From: Rhodopseudomonas telluris
GTDB taxonomy: Bacteria; Pseudomonadota; Alphaproteobacteria; Rhizobiales; Xanthobacteraceae
Length of the DNA: 64,000 nucleotides
Assembly (NCBI RefSeq): GCF_042432815.1
Contig: NZ_JBHLWM010000001.1
Span: 310,001 to 374,000, forward strand
Direction: 5' to 3'
Shown here piece by piece: positions 17,914 to 27,203 of the stretch (the stretch's first letter is position 1; each line of letters starts with the position of its first letter). The position numbers and the translations under genes were made by a program. The notes beneath the pieces are model-generated. The model did not search any database, was not told where the DNA came from, and saw nothing but the letters and a program-made list of their open reading frames with translations.

Positions 17914-17945
17914 AAACGCAAAACGGCGCGCTCGATGCGCGCCGT
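17914..17945 (-). terminator. Rho-independent terminator of the coxSLM-like operon
   Basis: A perfect 9-bp GC-rich stem (17923-17931 with 17937-17945, loop TCGAT) is followed on the minus strand by TTTTGCGTTTC. It lies 27 bases beyond the stop codon of the medium-subunit gene. Confidence 0.75.
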
Positions 17946-17971
17946 CTGCCGTCGTGTGGAATAAGTGTTTG

Positions 17972-18772
17972 TCAGCCGGCGGAGTCAACCGCGCGCTGCG
18001 CCATGACCTTGATGAGATTGGCGCGATAGTCCGAGGTGCCGTGGATGTCCTCGATCAGGCCGTCGTCCGACACCTTGACGCCATCGAGCGCGGAGGCCGA
18101 CCAATTGGCCTTCAGCGCCTCTTCGATCACCGGCACCCGCATCACGCCGTTCTGCGACGCGCCGGTGGCGGCGACGCGGATCTCGCCGGATTTCAGCTTG
18201 GCGACGAACACGCCGGTCAGCGCGAAGCGCGACGCCGGGTTGCGCATCTTGGAGTAGCCGGCCTTTTCCGGGACCGGGAACGAGATCGCGGTGATGATCT
18301 CGTTGTCTTCCAGCGCCGTCATGAACAGACCCTTGAAGAACTGATCGGCCGGGATCTCGCGCTTGTTGGTCTTCACCGTGGCGTTTAGCGCCAGCACGGC
18401 GGCCGGATAGTCAGCCGCCGGATCGTTGGTGGCGACCGAGCCGCCGATCGTGCCGCGATAGCGCACCGCCGGATCGCCCAGCACCGAGGTGAGATGCGCG
18501 ATCGCCGGGATCATGCGCTTCACGTCGGCATTGCTGAGGATGTCGTAGTAGGTGGTGGCGGCCTTGATGGTCAGGCTGTCGCCGCTGGCCTCGATGCCGA
18601 TCAGCCCCGGGATCTTGGCGATGTCGATGACGTCGCTCGGCGCGGTGAGGCGTTGCTTCATCACCGGCAGCAGCGTGTGGCCGCCGGCGAGAAACTTCGG
18701 GTCGCTGCCCTTGCCGAACAGCGCCACGGCTTCGTCGACGCTGGAGGCGCGGTGATAATTGGTCGAGTACAT
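17972..18772 (-). CDS. Xanthine dehydrogenase/CO dehydrogenase family, FAD-binding medium subunit (CoxM-like)
   Basis: The 266-residue product has the CoxM/CutM flavoprotein pattern: FLAGGHTLLPVMKQRL (FAD-binding loop 1), TIGGSVATNDPAADYP (loop 2) and a C-terminal CO_deh_flav_C-like part with RVAATGASQNGVMRVP. It passes electrons from the FeS subunit to the quinone pool or another acceptor. It is the third gene of the coxS-coxL-coxM order on the minus strand, separated from coxL by a dispersed repeat (18821-18936) and followed by a terminator. Confidence 0.9.
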   Translation of the reverse strand: MYSTNYHRASSVDEAVALFGKGSDPKFLAGGHTLLPVMKQRLTAPSDVIDIAKIPGLIGIEASGDSLTIKAATTYYDILSNADVKRMIPAIAHLTSVLGDPAVRYRGTIGGSVATNDPAADYPAAVLALNATVKTNKREIPADQFFKGLFMTALEDNEIITAISFPVPEKAGYSKMRNPASRFALTGVFVAKLKSGEIRVAATGASQNGVMRVPVIEEALKANWSASALDGVKVSDDGLIEDIHGTSDYRANLIKVMAQRAVDSAG

Positions 18773-18820
18773 GGATATCTCCTTCCAGAGATCAAATGTT
18801 CATCTGTTAACGGGCCCTTC

Positions 18821-18936
18821 GTCATTGCGAGGAGCGAAGCGACGAAGCAATCCAGCTCGGTGCAGGGCGTCTGGGATTGCTTCGCGGAGCCTGTGCCCGG
18901 ACCGCTCGTCGCGCGGATCCGGGTGCTCGCAATGAC
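18821..18936. repeat. Dispersed GTCATTGCGAG inverted-repeat element between coxL-like and coxM-like genes
   Basis: GTCATTGCGAG (18821-18831) and CTCGCAATGAC (18926-18936) are perfect inverted ends, with internal GAAGCAATCCAG and CTGGGATTGCTTC arms. It is a REP-like palindrome inside the operon and may lower or stabilise expression of the downstream gene. Confidence 0.8.
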
Positions 18937-18957
18937 GTGTCTACACTCCGTCGCCTG

Positions 18958-21318
18958 TTACTCCGCCGCTTGCTGCAGCTGCATCGCGTGCCAGACGCGA
19001 TCCGGCGTCGCCGGCATTTCCAGCCGGTTGGTGCCGATCGCGTCGGTGATGGCGTTGATCACCGCCGCCGAGGCACCGATCGCGCCGGCTTCGCCGCAGC
19101 CCTTGATGCCCAGCGGATTGCCCGGGCACAGCGTCGTGGTGTGCGAGACGTTGAACATCGGCACGTCTTCGGCGCGCGGCATCGCGTAGTCCATGAACGA
19201 CGCGGTGACGAGCTGGCCGCTCTCGTCGTAGATCGCGTGTTCGAGCAGCGCCTGGCCGATGCCCTGCACCAGGCCGCCATGGACCTGGCCCTCGACGATC
19301 ATCGGGTTGATGAGACGGCCAAAATCGTCGACCGCCACGAAGTTGACGAACGACGTCTTGCCGGTGCCGCGATCGACCTCGACTTCACACACATAGGAGC
19401 CGGCCGGGAATGTGAAGTTGGTCGGATCGTAGAAGGCGCTTTCCTTCAGGCCCGGCTCCATGCCGTCCGGAAGGTTGTGCGCCGTGTAGGCGGCGAGCGC
19501 GACCATCGGCAGCGCGATCGACTTGTCGGTGCCGGTGACTTTGAACTCGCCGTTCTCGATGACGATGTCGTTCTCCGACGCTTCGAGCTGATGCGCGGCG
19601 ATCTTCTTGGCCTTGGACTCGACCTTTTCCATCGCCTTGACGATCGCCGACATGCCGACGGCGCCTGAGCGCGAGCCGTAGGTGCCCATGCCGAACTGCA
19701 CCTTGTCGGTGTCGCCATGCACGATCGACACCTGATTGATCGGGATGCCCAGCCGGTCCGCGACGAGCTGCGCGAAGGTGGTCTCGTGGCCCTGGCCGTG
19801 GCTGTGCGAGCCGGTCAGGATCTCGATGGTGCCAACCGGATTGACGCGGACTTCAGCCGACTCCCACAGGCCGACGCCGGCGCCGAGCGAGCCGACCGCC
19901 TTCGATGGCGCGATGCCGCAGGCCTCGATGTAGCAGGAGAAGCCGAGCCCGCGCAGCTTGCCCTTGCTCTTCGCCTCGGCCTTGCGGGCCGGGAAGCTCG
20001 CATAGTCGATCGCCTTCAGGGCGGCGTCGAGCGAGGCATTAAAGTCGCCGGTGTCGTAAGCCATGATCACCGGGGTCTGGTGCGGGAACTGGGTGATGAA
20101 GTTCTTGCGGCGCAGCTCGACCGGATCGACCTTGAGTTCGCGGGCCGCGGTTTCGACCAGCCGCTCCAGCAGATAGCAGGCCTCGGGTCGGCCGGCGCCG
20201 CGATAGGCGTCCACCGGCGTGGTGTTGGTGTAGACACCCATCACCTCGGCATAGATCGCCGGGATGTTGTACTGGCCCGACAGCAGCGTGGCGTACAGAT
20301 AGGTCGGCACCGATGACGAAAACAGCGACATGTAGGCGCCGAAATTGGCGTGGGTGGTGACCCGCAGCCCCAGCATCTTGTTGTCGGCATCGAACGCCAT
20401 CTCCGCCTTGGAGACGTGGTCGCGGCCGTGCGCGTCCGTGACGAACGCCTCGGAGCGGTCGCCGGTCCACTTCACCGGGCGGCCGGTGCGCTTGGAGGCC
20501 CACAGCGCCACCATCTCTTCGGGATAGATGAAGATCTTGGAGCCGAAGCCACCGCCGACATCGGGCGCGATCACCCGCAGCTTGTGCTCGGGAGCGACGT
20601 TGTAGAACGCCGACAGCACCAGGCGGGCGACATGCGGGTTCTGCGAGGTGGTGTAGAGCGTGAAGTGCTCCTCGGCGGCGTTGTAGTCGGCGAGCGCGGC
20701 GCGCGGCTCCATCGCGTTCGGCACCAGGCGGTTGTTGGTCAGCTCGAGCGAGACGACATTCTTGGCCTTGGCGAACGCTTCGTTGACCGCCTTCTGGTCG
20801 CCGATTTCCCAGTCGTAGACCACGTTGCCGGGGGCTTCCGGGTGGAGCTGCGGCGCGCCGGCGGCGATCGCGGACTTGATATCGGCGACCGCCGGGAGCT
20901 CCTCGTAATCCACCACGACGGCTTCGGCCGCGTCGCGGGCGAGGTTCTTGGACTCGGCGATCACAACCGCGACCGCCTGGCCAACGAAGCGCACCGTTTC
21001 CGGCGCCATCGCCGGCCATGCGCCCATCTTCATCGCCGAGCCGTCCTTGGAGTGGATCGCCCAGCCGCAGATCAGATTGCCGATCTTGTCGTCGACGATC
21101 TGCTGACCGGTCAGCACGTCGACCACACCGGGCATCGCCTTGGCGGCTTCGACGTCAATGCTCTTGATCTTGGCGTGGGCGTGCGGGCTGCGCACGAAAT
21201 GCGCATGCGCCATGCCGGTGATCTTGACGTCGTCGACGTAACGGCCCTTGCCGGTGATGAAGCGTCGGTCTTCCTTGCGAACGACCCTGGCGCCAATTCC
21301 CTCGATGCCCATCTGCAT
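18958..21318 (-). CDS. Xanthine dehydrogenase family molybdopterin subunit, CoxL-like form II
   Basis: The 786-residue protein is full length for a CoxL/CutL-type large subunit that carries the molybdenum-cytosine dinucleotide cofactor. Visible motifs are GKGRYVDDVK near residue 24, GGGFGSKIFIYPEE at about 255-268, the active-site loop AYRGAGR at 371-377, SHSHGQGHETTFAQ, and the C-terminal GCGEAGAIGASAAVINA with the conserved catalytic Glu. Genuine CO dehydrogenases (form I) have AYRCSFR with a copper-binding Cys; the AYRGAGR version defines form II, whose substrate is often not CO. The enzyme is therefore a hydroxylase of unproven substrate. Confidence 0.92.
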   Translation of the reverse strand: MQMGIEGIGARVVRKEDRRFITGKGRYVDDVKITGMAHAHFVRSPHAHAKIKSIDVEAAKAMPGVVDVLTGQQIVDDKIGNLICGWAIHSKDGSAMKMGAWPAMAPETVRFVGQAVAVVIAESKNLARDAAEAVVVDYEELPAVADIKSAIAAGAPQLHPEAPGNVVYDWEIGDQKAVNEAFAKAKNVVSLELTNNRLVPNAMEPRAALADYNAAEEHFTLYTTSQNPHVARLVLSAFYNVAPEHKLRVIAPDVGGGFGSKIFIYPEEMVALWASKRTGRPVKWTGDRSEAFVTDAHGRDHVSKAEMAFDADNKMLGLRVTTHANFGAYMSLFSSSVPTYLYATLLSGQYNIPAIYAEVMGVYTNTTPVDAYRGAGRPEACYLLERLVETAARELKVDPVELRRKNFITQFPHQTPVIMAYDTGDFNASLDAALKAIDYASFPARKAEAKSKGKLRGLGFSCYIEACGIAPSKAVGSLGAGVGLWESAEVRVNPVGTIEILTGSHSHGQGHETTFAQLVADRLGIPINQVSIVHGDTDKVQFGMGTYGSRSGAVGMSAIVKAMEKVESKAKKIAAHQLEASENDIVIENGEFKVTGTDKSIALPMVALAAYTAHNLPDGMEPGLKESAFYDPTNFTFPAGSYVCEVEVDRGTGKTSFVNFVAVDDFGRLINPMIVEGQVHGGLVQGIGQALLEHAIYDESGQLVTASFMDYAMPRAEDVPMFNVSHTTTLCPGNPLGIKGCGEAGAIGASAAVINAITDAIGTNRLEMPATPDRVWHAMQLQQAAE

Positions 21319-21424
21319 TTTCTCCCTTGGGTCTGCCTCTGCCGCGCGCGGTTTTCAGGCGTCGCGGGTCGCAGCCATCATTCGAATGTGTGGTCGGCGA
21401 CAAAAACGGGTGTGGGCAGGCGGC

Positions 21425-21910
<486 letters not shown>

Positions 21911-21925
21911 GCCCGATCCTCCCGG

Positions 21926-21945
21926 TGGAATTTGTAATTGTTCCA
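21926..21945. promoter_or_regulatory. Candidate operator upstream of the coxS-like gene
   Basis: TGGAA-N10-TTCCA is a 20-bp dyad in an AT-rich patch 16 bases before the chosen GTG at 21910. It lies in the 305-base divergent space shared with the MFS gene; I see no other structure in that space. Confidence 0.35.
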
Positions 21946-22215
21946 ATTAGAAGCACGGCCGCAGGAGTTTGCAACTGGGATTTTTGCGGCGTCAGTCCTG
22001 GCCGGCCGCGCGGATGACACCCGCGTGACGATCCACATGCTGTTTGCTTGATTTGCAGGCAGCTGTGGCGGAGCGCAGTCCTCGGCGCGGCCGTTCGACG
22101 GCGCGATCCGGAACTGATGCGGCGAAGCTCCGTTAATGCCGCAACCTGTCCGCGGCCCGCGGCGCATCGCCACGTGCGGCGGTTGCGGCGTGGCTCAACG
22201 CGCCGAGCGAGGTGA

Positions 22216-23700
22216 ATGGCCGATCCGATCAACGCTGCGAGCATCGCGCCGGCCTATGGGCCGATGGCGCGGGGGCGTGTTGTGCAAACGGACATTCCGG
22301 CCCGGCTGGACGGTTTGCTGTGGAGCGGTATCCATACCCGCGTCGTGCTGGCGCTCGGGGTTACCTGGATACTCGACGGCTTGGAGGTGACGCTGGCCGG
22401 TTCGCTCGCGGGCGCGCTCAAGGCGAGTCCGCAGTTGCAGTTCTCCAATCTCGACGTCGGTGTCGCCAACAGCGCCTATCTGGCCGGCGCGGTGATCGGC
22501 GCCATCGGCTTCGGCTGGCTGACCGATCGGATCGGCCGCAAGAAGCTGTTCTTCATCACGCTGGCCTTATACCTCCTCGCCACGGCTGCGACGGCGGCGT
22601 CCTGGGACGTGTGGAGCTACGCGCTGTTCCGCTTCCTCACCGGTGCGGGCATCGGCGGCGAATACACCGCCATTAATTCGACCATCCAGGAGCTGATGCC
22701 GGCGCGTTATCGCGGCTGGACCGATCTCGTCATCAACGGCAGCTTCTGGATCGGCGCGGCGATCGGCGCGGTGGCCGCCATCGTGCTGCTCGATCCAGCC
22801 GTGATCGATCCGGAATATGGCTGGCGGCTGGCGTACTTCACCGGCGCGGTGCTGGGTCTCGTCATATTCGCGATGCGGTTCTGGATTCCCGAGAGCCCGC
22901 GCTGGCTGATGACGCACGGCCGGCCCGAGGAGGCCGAGAGGATCGTCGCCGAGATCGAGCGCGGGGCGCGGATCGATCCGGAAGCCGCGCGCCTGCGTCC
23001 GACGATCCGGCTGCAGATACGCAGTCACACGCCGCTGCGCGAGGTCGCGCAAACGCTGTTCCGGACTTATCGGCAGCGCTCGCTGGTCGGCCTGACGCTG
23101 ATGGCCGCCCAGGCGTTCTTCTTCAATGCGATCTTCTTCACTTATGCGCTGGTGCTGACCGATTTCTTCGGCATACCTTCCAGCCACGTCGGCTGGTACA
23201 TCCTGCCGTTTGCGGCCGGCAATTTTCTCGGGCCGCTGCTGCTCGGCCGGCTGTTCGACACGCTGGGCCGCCGCACCATGATCGCGTTTACTTACGGCGT
23301 CTCGGGCGTTCTGCTGGCGATCTCCGGCTATCTGTTCTCGATCGGCGCGCTGAGCGCGCAGGGCCAGACCATCGCCTGGATGGTGATCTTCTTCTTCGCG
23401 TCACCGGCCGCAAGCGCGGCCTATCTCACGGTGAGCGAGACGTTTCCGCTCGAGGTGCGGGCGCTGGCGATCGCGCTGTTCTATGCGTTCGGCACGGGCA
23501 TCGGCGGCGTCGCCGGGCCTGCGCTGTTTGGTGCGCTGATCGACACAGGCTCACGCAGCAGCCTGTTCGCCGGCTATTTGCTCGGCGCAGCGCTGATGGT
23601 GATCGCCGCCATTGTCGGGTGGCGTTATGGTATCGCGGCCGAGCGCCGCTCGCTTGAACACATCGCGCGGCCACTGGCCGCCGTAGAGGATGACAAATGA
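22216..23700 (+). CDS. MFS transporter, sugar/metabolite:H+ symporter type
   Basis: The 494-residue protein has about twelve hydrophobic helices. It carries the sugar-porter-like loop motif between TM2 and TM3 (GWLTDRIGRKKLFF), a GAGIGGEYTAINSTIQELMPARYRG segment after TM4, PESPRWLMTHGRPEEAERIV before the central loop, and LGRLFDTLGRRTM in the second half. This is the layout of the metabolite:H+ and aromatic-acid symporters. A GAGGTGA precedes the ATG. The stop overlaps the otsB ATG (ATGA), so it is transcribed with the trehalose genes; transport of a sugar is plausible but unproven. Confidence 0.9.
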   Translation: MADPINAASIAPAYGPMARGRVVQTDIPARLDGLLWSGIHTRVVLALGVTWILDGLEVTLAGSLAGALKASPQLQFSNLDVGVANSAYLAGAVIGAIGFGWLTDRIGRKKLFFITLALYLLATAATAASWDVWSYALFRFLTGAGIGGEYTAINSTIQELMPARYRGWTDLVINGSFWIGAAIGAVAAIVLLDPAVIDPEYGWRLAYFTGAVLGLVIFAMRFWIPESPRWLMTHGRPEEAERIVAEIERGARIDPEAARLRPTIRLQIRSHTPLREVAQTLFRTYRQRSLVGLTLMAAQAFFFNAIFFTYALVLTDFFGIPSSHVGWYILPFAAGNFLGPLLLGRLFDTLGRRTMIAFTYGVSGVLLAISGYLFSIGALSAQGQTIAWMVIFFFASPAASAAYLTVSETFPLEVRALAIALFYAFGTGIGGVAGPALFGALIDTGSRSSLFAGYLLGAALMVIAAIVGWRYGIAAERRSLEHIARPLAAVEDDK

Positions 23701-24497
23701 CTTCGAAGCTCGCCGAAACCGCAAAGCGGCTGACGTCGGATTCAACCCCGGCCTCCGCGATCTCGATGCCGCGCCTCGATCAGTGTGCGCTGCTGCTCGA
23801 TATCGACGGGACGCTGCTCGACTTTGCGCCGACGCCGCGCGAGGTCTGGGTTCCGCCGGAACTCGAACACACGCTGCGTCAGTTGCATGACCGCACCTCG
23901 GGCGCGTTGGCGCTCGTCAGCGGCCGCTCGATCAACGATATCGATCTGATCTTCGCGCCGATGAAGCTGCCCGCTGTCGGCGGCCACGGCGCCGAGATGC
24001 GGCTGCTATCGAGCGGAGAGGCGGTTGCGACGCACGCGCCGCCGCTCGATCCGGAACTGAAGAGCCGGCTGGCCGCGATCGCGCGGATCAGTCCAGGTAT
24101 TCTGCTCGAGGACAAAGGCTATTCGCTGGCGCTGCATTATCGCCTCGCGCCGCACACTGAAAAAGCGATCTACGAATCCGTCGCGGCGATCCGTGCCGAG
24201 AATCCGCATGCGCCGCTGGAAGTTCTTCCCGGCAAGTCGGTGTGCGAAATCAAACACTCCGGCTTCACCAAAGCCACTGGCGTGATCGAACTGATGAAGC
24301 ATCATCCGTTCACCGGGCGTCGCCCGGTGTTTATCGGCGATGACGTGACCGACGAAACCGTGTTCGCCATCATGCCGGAACTGCAGGGGCTCGCCTTCTC
24401 GGTCGGCCGTCACAGCGACGTGGTCGATGGCCATTTCGAGGAACCGCGCGATGTGCGCGAATGGCTGGTGGGTCTGCTCGATCAGCCGGTAACCTAA
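23697..24497 (+). CDS. otsB: Trehalose-6-phosphate phosphatase
   Basis: The 266-residue HAD-superfamily enzyme has motif I LLLDIDGTLLDFAPTP, motif II in LVSGRSINDIDLIF, the cap segment GGHGAEMR, KSVCEIKHSGFTKATGVIEL, and motif III/IV FIGDDVTDETVF. It removes phosphate from trehalose-6-phosphate to give trehalose, an osmo- and desiccation protectant. The ATG overlaps the MFS stop, and otsA follows after about 150 bases. Confidence 0.95.
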   Translation: MTSKLAETAKRLTSDSTPASAISMPRLDQCALLLDIDGTLLDFAPTPREVWVPPELEHTLRQLHDRTSGALALVSGRSINDIDLIFAPMKLPAVGGHGAEMRLLSSGEAVATHAPPLDPELKSRLAAIARISPGILLEDKGYSLALHYRLAPHTEKAIYESVAAIRAENPHAPLEVLPGKSVCEIKHSGFTKATGVIELMKHHPFTGRRPVFIGDDVTDETVFAIMPELQGLAFSVGRHSDVVDGHFEEPRDVREWLVGLLDQPVT

Positions 24498-24651
24498 GTT
24501 GGTACTACAGCAACATGCGACGCCGTAGCACGGCGGAATGTGCGGCAGATGACCATCTCGCGGCCTTAAAGTTGTTCGAATTGCGTCATGGAACGAACTC
24601 GATGAACGTATGTTAATTCAGCAATCATCAATAGGGGCGCCGGAGGGACAA

Positions 24652-26139
24652 GTGAACCTAGTCGTCGTTTCCAACCGGGTGGCGAGGGCGTCGGCGAACG
24701 AGCCGATGACGGGTGGTCTGGCCGCCGCATTGCTGCCTGTGGTCGAGAAATCCGGAGCCATCTGGGTCGGTTCCAGTGGCCGCGTTCGCGATGGTGCTCA
24801 GCGGGAACCCTTTGCGGAAATTGAGGAGCTTGGCGCCGGCGCGCTCGCCATGCTGGATCTTCCGGCGGCGCACTACGGCGGATACTACGAAGGATTTGCA
24901 AATTCAGCGCTCTGGCCGGCGCTTCATTCCCGGGCCGATCTGATCCGCGTTTCCCAGGACGACTACCACTCCTACCGCGAAGTGAACGGTTTCATGGCGC
25001 GAGCGCTGATGCGCTTCCGCAAACCGGATACGTCCTTCTGGATTCAAGATTACCATTTTCTTGCCCTCGGTGCAGAGCTGCGCGATCTCGGCGTGACCCA
25101 GCCGATCGGCTTCTTCCTGCATACGCCGTGGGCCTCCCCGGCCACGATGGGCTGCGTGCCGCATAATCGCGAATTGATCGAGGCGATGCTCGCCTATGAT
25201 CTGATCGGTTTCCAGACCGACGAAGATTGCGCCAACTTCCTGTCATACGTGCAGAGTGAGTTCGACTTTTCGATCGTGGACGGCGTCGTGACCAGTCCGC
25301 GTGGAGTCTCCCGCTGCCAGGTGTTCCCGATCGGCATCGACGCCGATCTGTTCGCCCAGCAGGCGCAGAAGGCAACGGCTCATCCTGACGTGTCGCGGCT
25401 GCGCAAGAGCCTCAATGGCGAGAAGCTGGTGATCGGCGTCGATCGGCTCGACTACTCCAAGGGCCTGATCAACCGCATCAACGCGTTCGAGCGGATGCTC
25501 ACGTCGAGGCCGGCGCTGCAGCGGAGCGTTTCGCTGCTTCAGATCGCGACGCCGTCGCGCGGCACGATCGAAGCCTATGGCAATCTGCAGGGCGATCTCG
25601 CCCGACTGGTCAGCGACGTCAACGGCCGGCTCGGCGAAGCCGACTGGACGCCGATCCGCTATCTCAACAAGGGCTTCCGCCAGGCCGTCCTCGCCGGCCT
25701 GTATCGGACCGCGCAGGTCGGGTTGGTCACTCCGCTCCAGGACGGCATGAATCTCGTGGCGAAAGAGTATGTCGCCGCCCAGAACCCGATCGATCCGGGC
25801 GTGCTGGTTCTGTCGAAATTCGCCGGCGCCGCCAACGAGCTCGACACGGCGCTGCTGGTGAACCCGCACGACGTCGAAGGCATGGCCCGCGCGATCGCGA
25901 CCGCGCTGGCGATGCCGCTGACCGAGCGGCGGATGCGCTGGGAAGTCATGATGGGCAAGCTGCGCCGCGGCAGCGTGCAATCCTGGTTCTCGGATTTCAT
26001 CGCGGCGCTGGGACAAGCCCACGCGTCGGGACGCGAGGCGGAGACCTCCGACCCTTCCGCGGCGGCTCCGCCTCTGAAGATGGCGGGCGGCTGGTCCCGT
26101 CGCTCTCCCATGGCGTTCGGCGGCGCGATCCTGCAGTGA
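24652..26139 (+). CDS. otsA: Trehalose-6-phosphate synthase
   Basis: A GTG start with GGAGGGACAA directly upstream gives 495 residues beginning NLVVVSNRVA, the exact family start; the frame upstream to 24610 lacks family resemblance. Signature segments are GGLAAAL, WIQDYHFLALGAELR, FFLHTPWASP, VDRLDYSKGLINRINAFERML (donor site) and TPLQDGMNLVAKEYVAAQ. This GT20 enzyme joins UDP-glucose and glucose-6-phosphate. The C-terminal 35 residues are low-complexity and extend past the usual family end. Confidence 0.96.
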   Translation: MNLVVVSNRVARASANEPMTGGLAAALLPVVEKSGAIWVGSSGRVRDGAQREPFAEIEELGAGALAMLDLPAAHYGGYYEGFANSALWPALHSRADLIRVSQDDYHSYREVNGFMARALMRFRKPDTSFWIQDYHFLALGAELRDLGVTQPIGFFLHTPWASPATMGCVPHNRELIEAMLAYDLIGFQTDEDCANFLSYVQSEFDFSIVDGVVTSPRGVSRCQVFPIGIDADLFAQQAQKATAHPDVSRLRKSLNGEKLVIGVDRLDYSKGLINRINAFERMLTSRPALQRSVSLLQIATPSRGTIEAYGNLQGDLARLVSDVNGRLGEADWTPIRYLNKGFRQAVLAGLYRTAQVGLVTPLQDGMNLVAKEYVAAQNPIDPGVLVLSKFAGAANELDTALLVNPHDVEGMARAIATALAMPLTERRMRWEVMMGKLRRGSVQSWFSDFIAALGQAHASGREAETSDPSAAAPPLKMAGGWSRRSPMAFGGAILQ

Positions 26140-26530
26140 GGTGACGGAGTCGGTCGGGTCTGCCGCCCCTTGGTTGGGATCTGGCCGTTGATGGCCATCA
26201 GATCCTCTCGGTTCGGGAGGGAAAGGCGTGGCCTTCGTCCGAAGCGCCCCGTCTAACCGCCGGCGGTGAGACGTCTCGATGTGGCTGGCGTAGAGGCAGG
26301 CCGTCCTGGCCAGCCAGTTTTCTTCATCGTCCATCCGTAGTTTGCGGCAACAGTCTGCAGGCGCAACCGCGCGATTCAGGGCCAGAACGGCGGGCGACCC
26401 TGCTTTCCGTCCAGCGCCCGGCGTCCCTGCCGCCCGGGACTTCCGTGAAATCAATAATTTAGGTGAAATCGCCGTCTCCGCGCGCCGATCCCTTGCAAAA
26501 ACCGCGCGGCGCGGTCATGAGAGGGCGCCC
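26140..26530. other. Gene-free stretch between otsA and tRNA-Ser
   Basis: No coding frame with family resemblance is seen. GGATCTG (26177-26183) and CAGATCC (26199-26205) form a hairpin 38 bases after otsA that may help end its transcript, though no T-run follows. A weak TTGCAA (26493-26498) could belong to the tRNA promoter. Confidence 0.4.
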
Positions 26531-26620
26531 GGAGAGATGGCCGAGTGGCTTAAGGCGCACGCTTGGAAAGCGTGTGTGCGGGAAACCGTACCGTGGGTTC
26601 GAATCCCACTCTCTCCGCCA
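26531..26620 (+). tRNA. tRNA-Ser (anticodon GGA)
   Basis: The 90-base sequence includes an encoded CCA end. The acceptor stem GGAGAGA pairs with TCTCTCC. The anticodon arm CACGC-TTGGAAA-GCGTG places GGA at 26565-26567, and the long variable arm (TGTGCGGGAAACCGTACC) is typical of serine tRNAs. The T-arm GTGGGTTCGAATCCCAC is complete. It reads UCC and UCU codons. A transposase remnant begins 58 bases downstream. Confidence 0.97.
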
Positions 26621-26677
26621 GAGCTTCAGGTCCAGACGTCAGCCGATTTGTGCATCCGAGCGCTGGCGCTCGATCTA

Positions 26678-27000
26678 GTGTGCGAACCGCATCTCGACCC
26701 GCTTGCGCTCGTCGCGTGATTTGAGGAACGCCTTCGTCGTTATTTTCCTGCGCGCGATATCTCGGGCGTGGCCGTGAAGATCGCGCGGGATCTGCCGGGC
26801 GGGCATGTTCGGGCAACATTGCGCCTTCGCCGGGCAGGCGGAGCAATCGTGTTTACTGGCGCGCAACCGTAGCATCATCCCATCGTGAACTTTGCCAGTC
26901 GTGCGAAGCACCTTGCCGCTGGGACAGATATACACGTTGGCGCAGCCATCCCATTTGAGGTCTGGAAGCGAGAAGGTGCCGTCTTCGCGCGCACATCGAC
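26678..27000 (-). pseudogene. IS1182-type transposase, C-terminal fragment
   Basis: The minus-strand frame reads REDGTFSLPDLKWDG, then YICPSGKVLRTTGK, LRASKHDCSACPAKAQCCPN, and ends RDERKRVEMRFAH before a stop. This is the Cys-rich C-terminal region of IS1182-family transposases, which normally continues with a further block after the ERKRVEMLFAH motif. Both the N-terminal catalytic part and the C-terminal tail are missing, so this is a dead remnant. It lies next to tRNA-Ser, a common insertion neighbourhood. The frame above 27000 has no transposase resemblance. Confidence 0.75.
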
Positions 27001-27203
27001 GATCTCTTTCGTCGGATGTCATGAACAGCGTCGATGTCGCCGATCGAGGGGCTTCGGTGGAGGGGCGGCTGGACGTTTCACAAGCCGGCCTTGTCAAACG
27101 GACTGACCGGCATATTTTCCACGGTTCGACCAGATCGGCCAATGATGAAACAACGATATCATCCAGTTCGATTGACCGGGCAGGTCACGGGATTCGGAAG
27201 GAA

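Noticed and set aside
26600..26680. Phage-type attachment site at the tRNA-Ser 3' end
   Set aside because: No integrase gene and no second copy of the tRNA end were found in the window; only a transposase stub is present.
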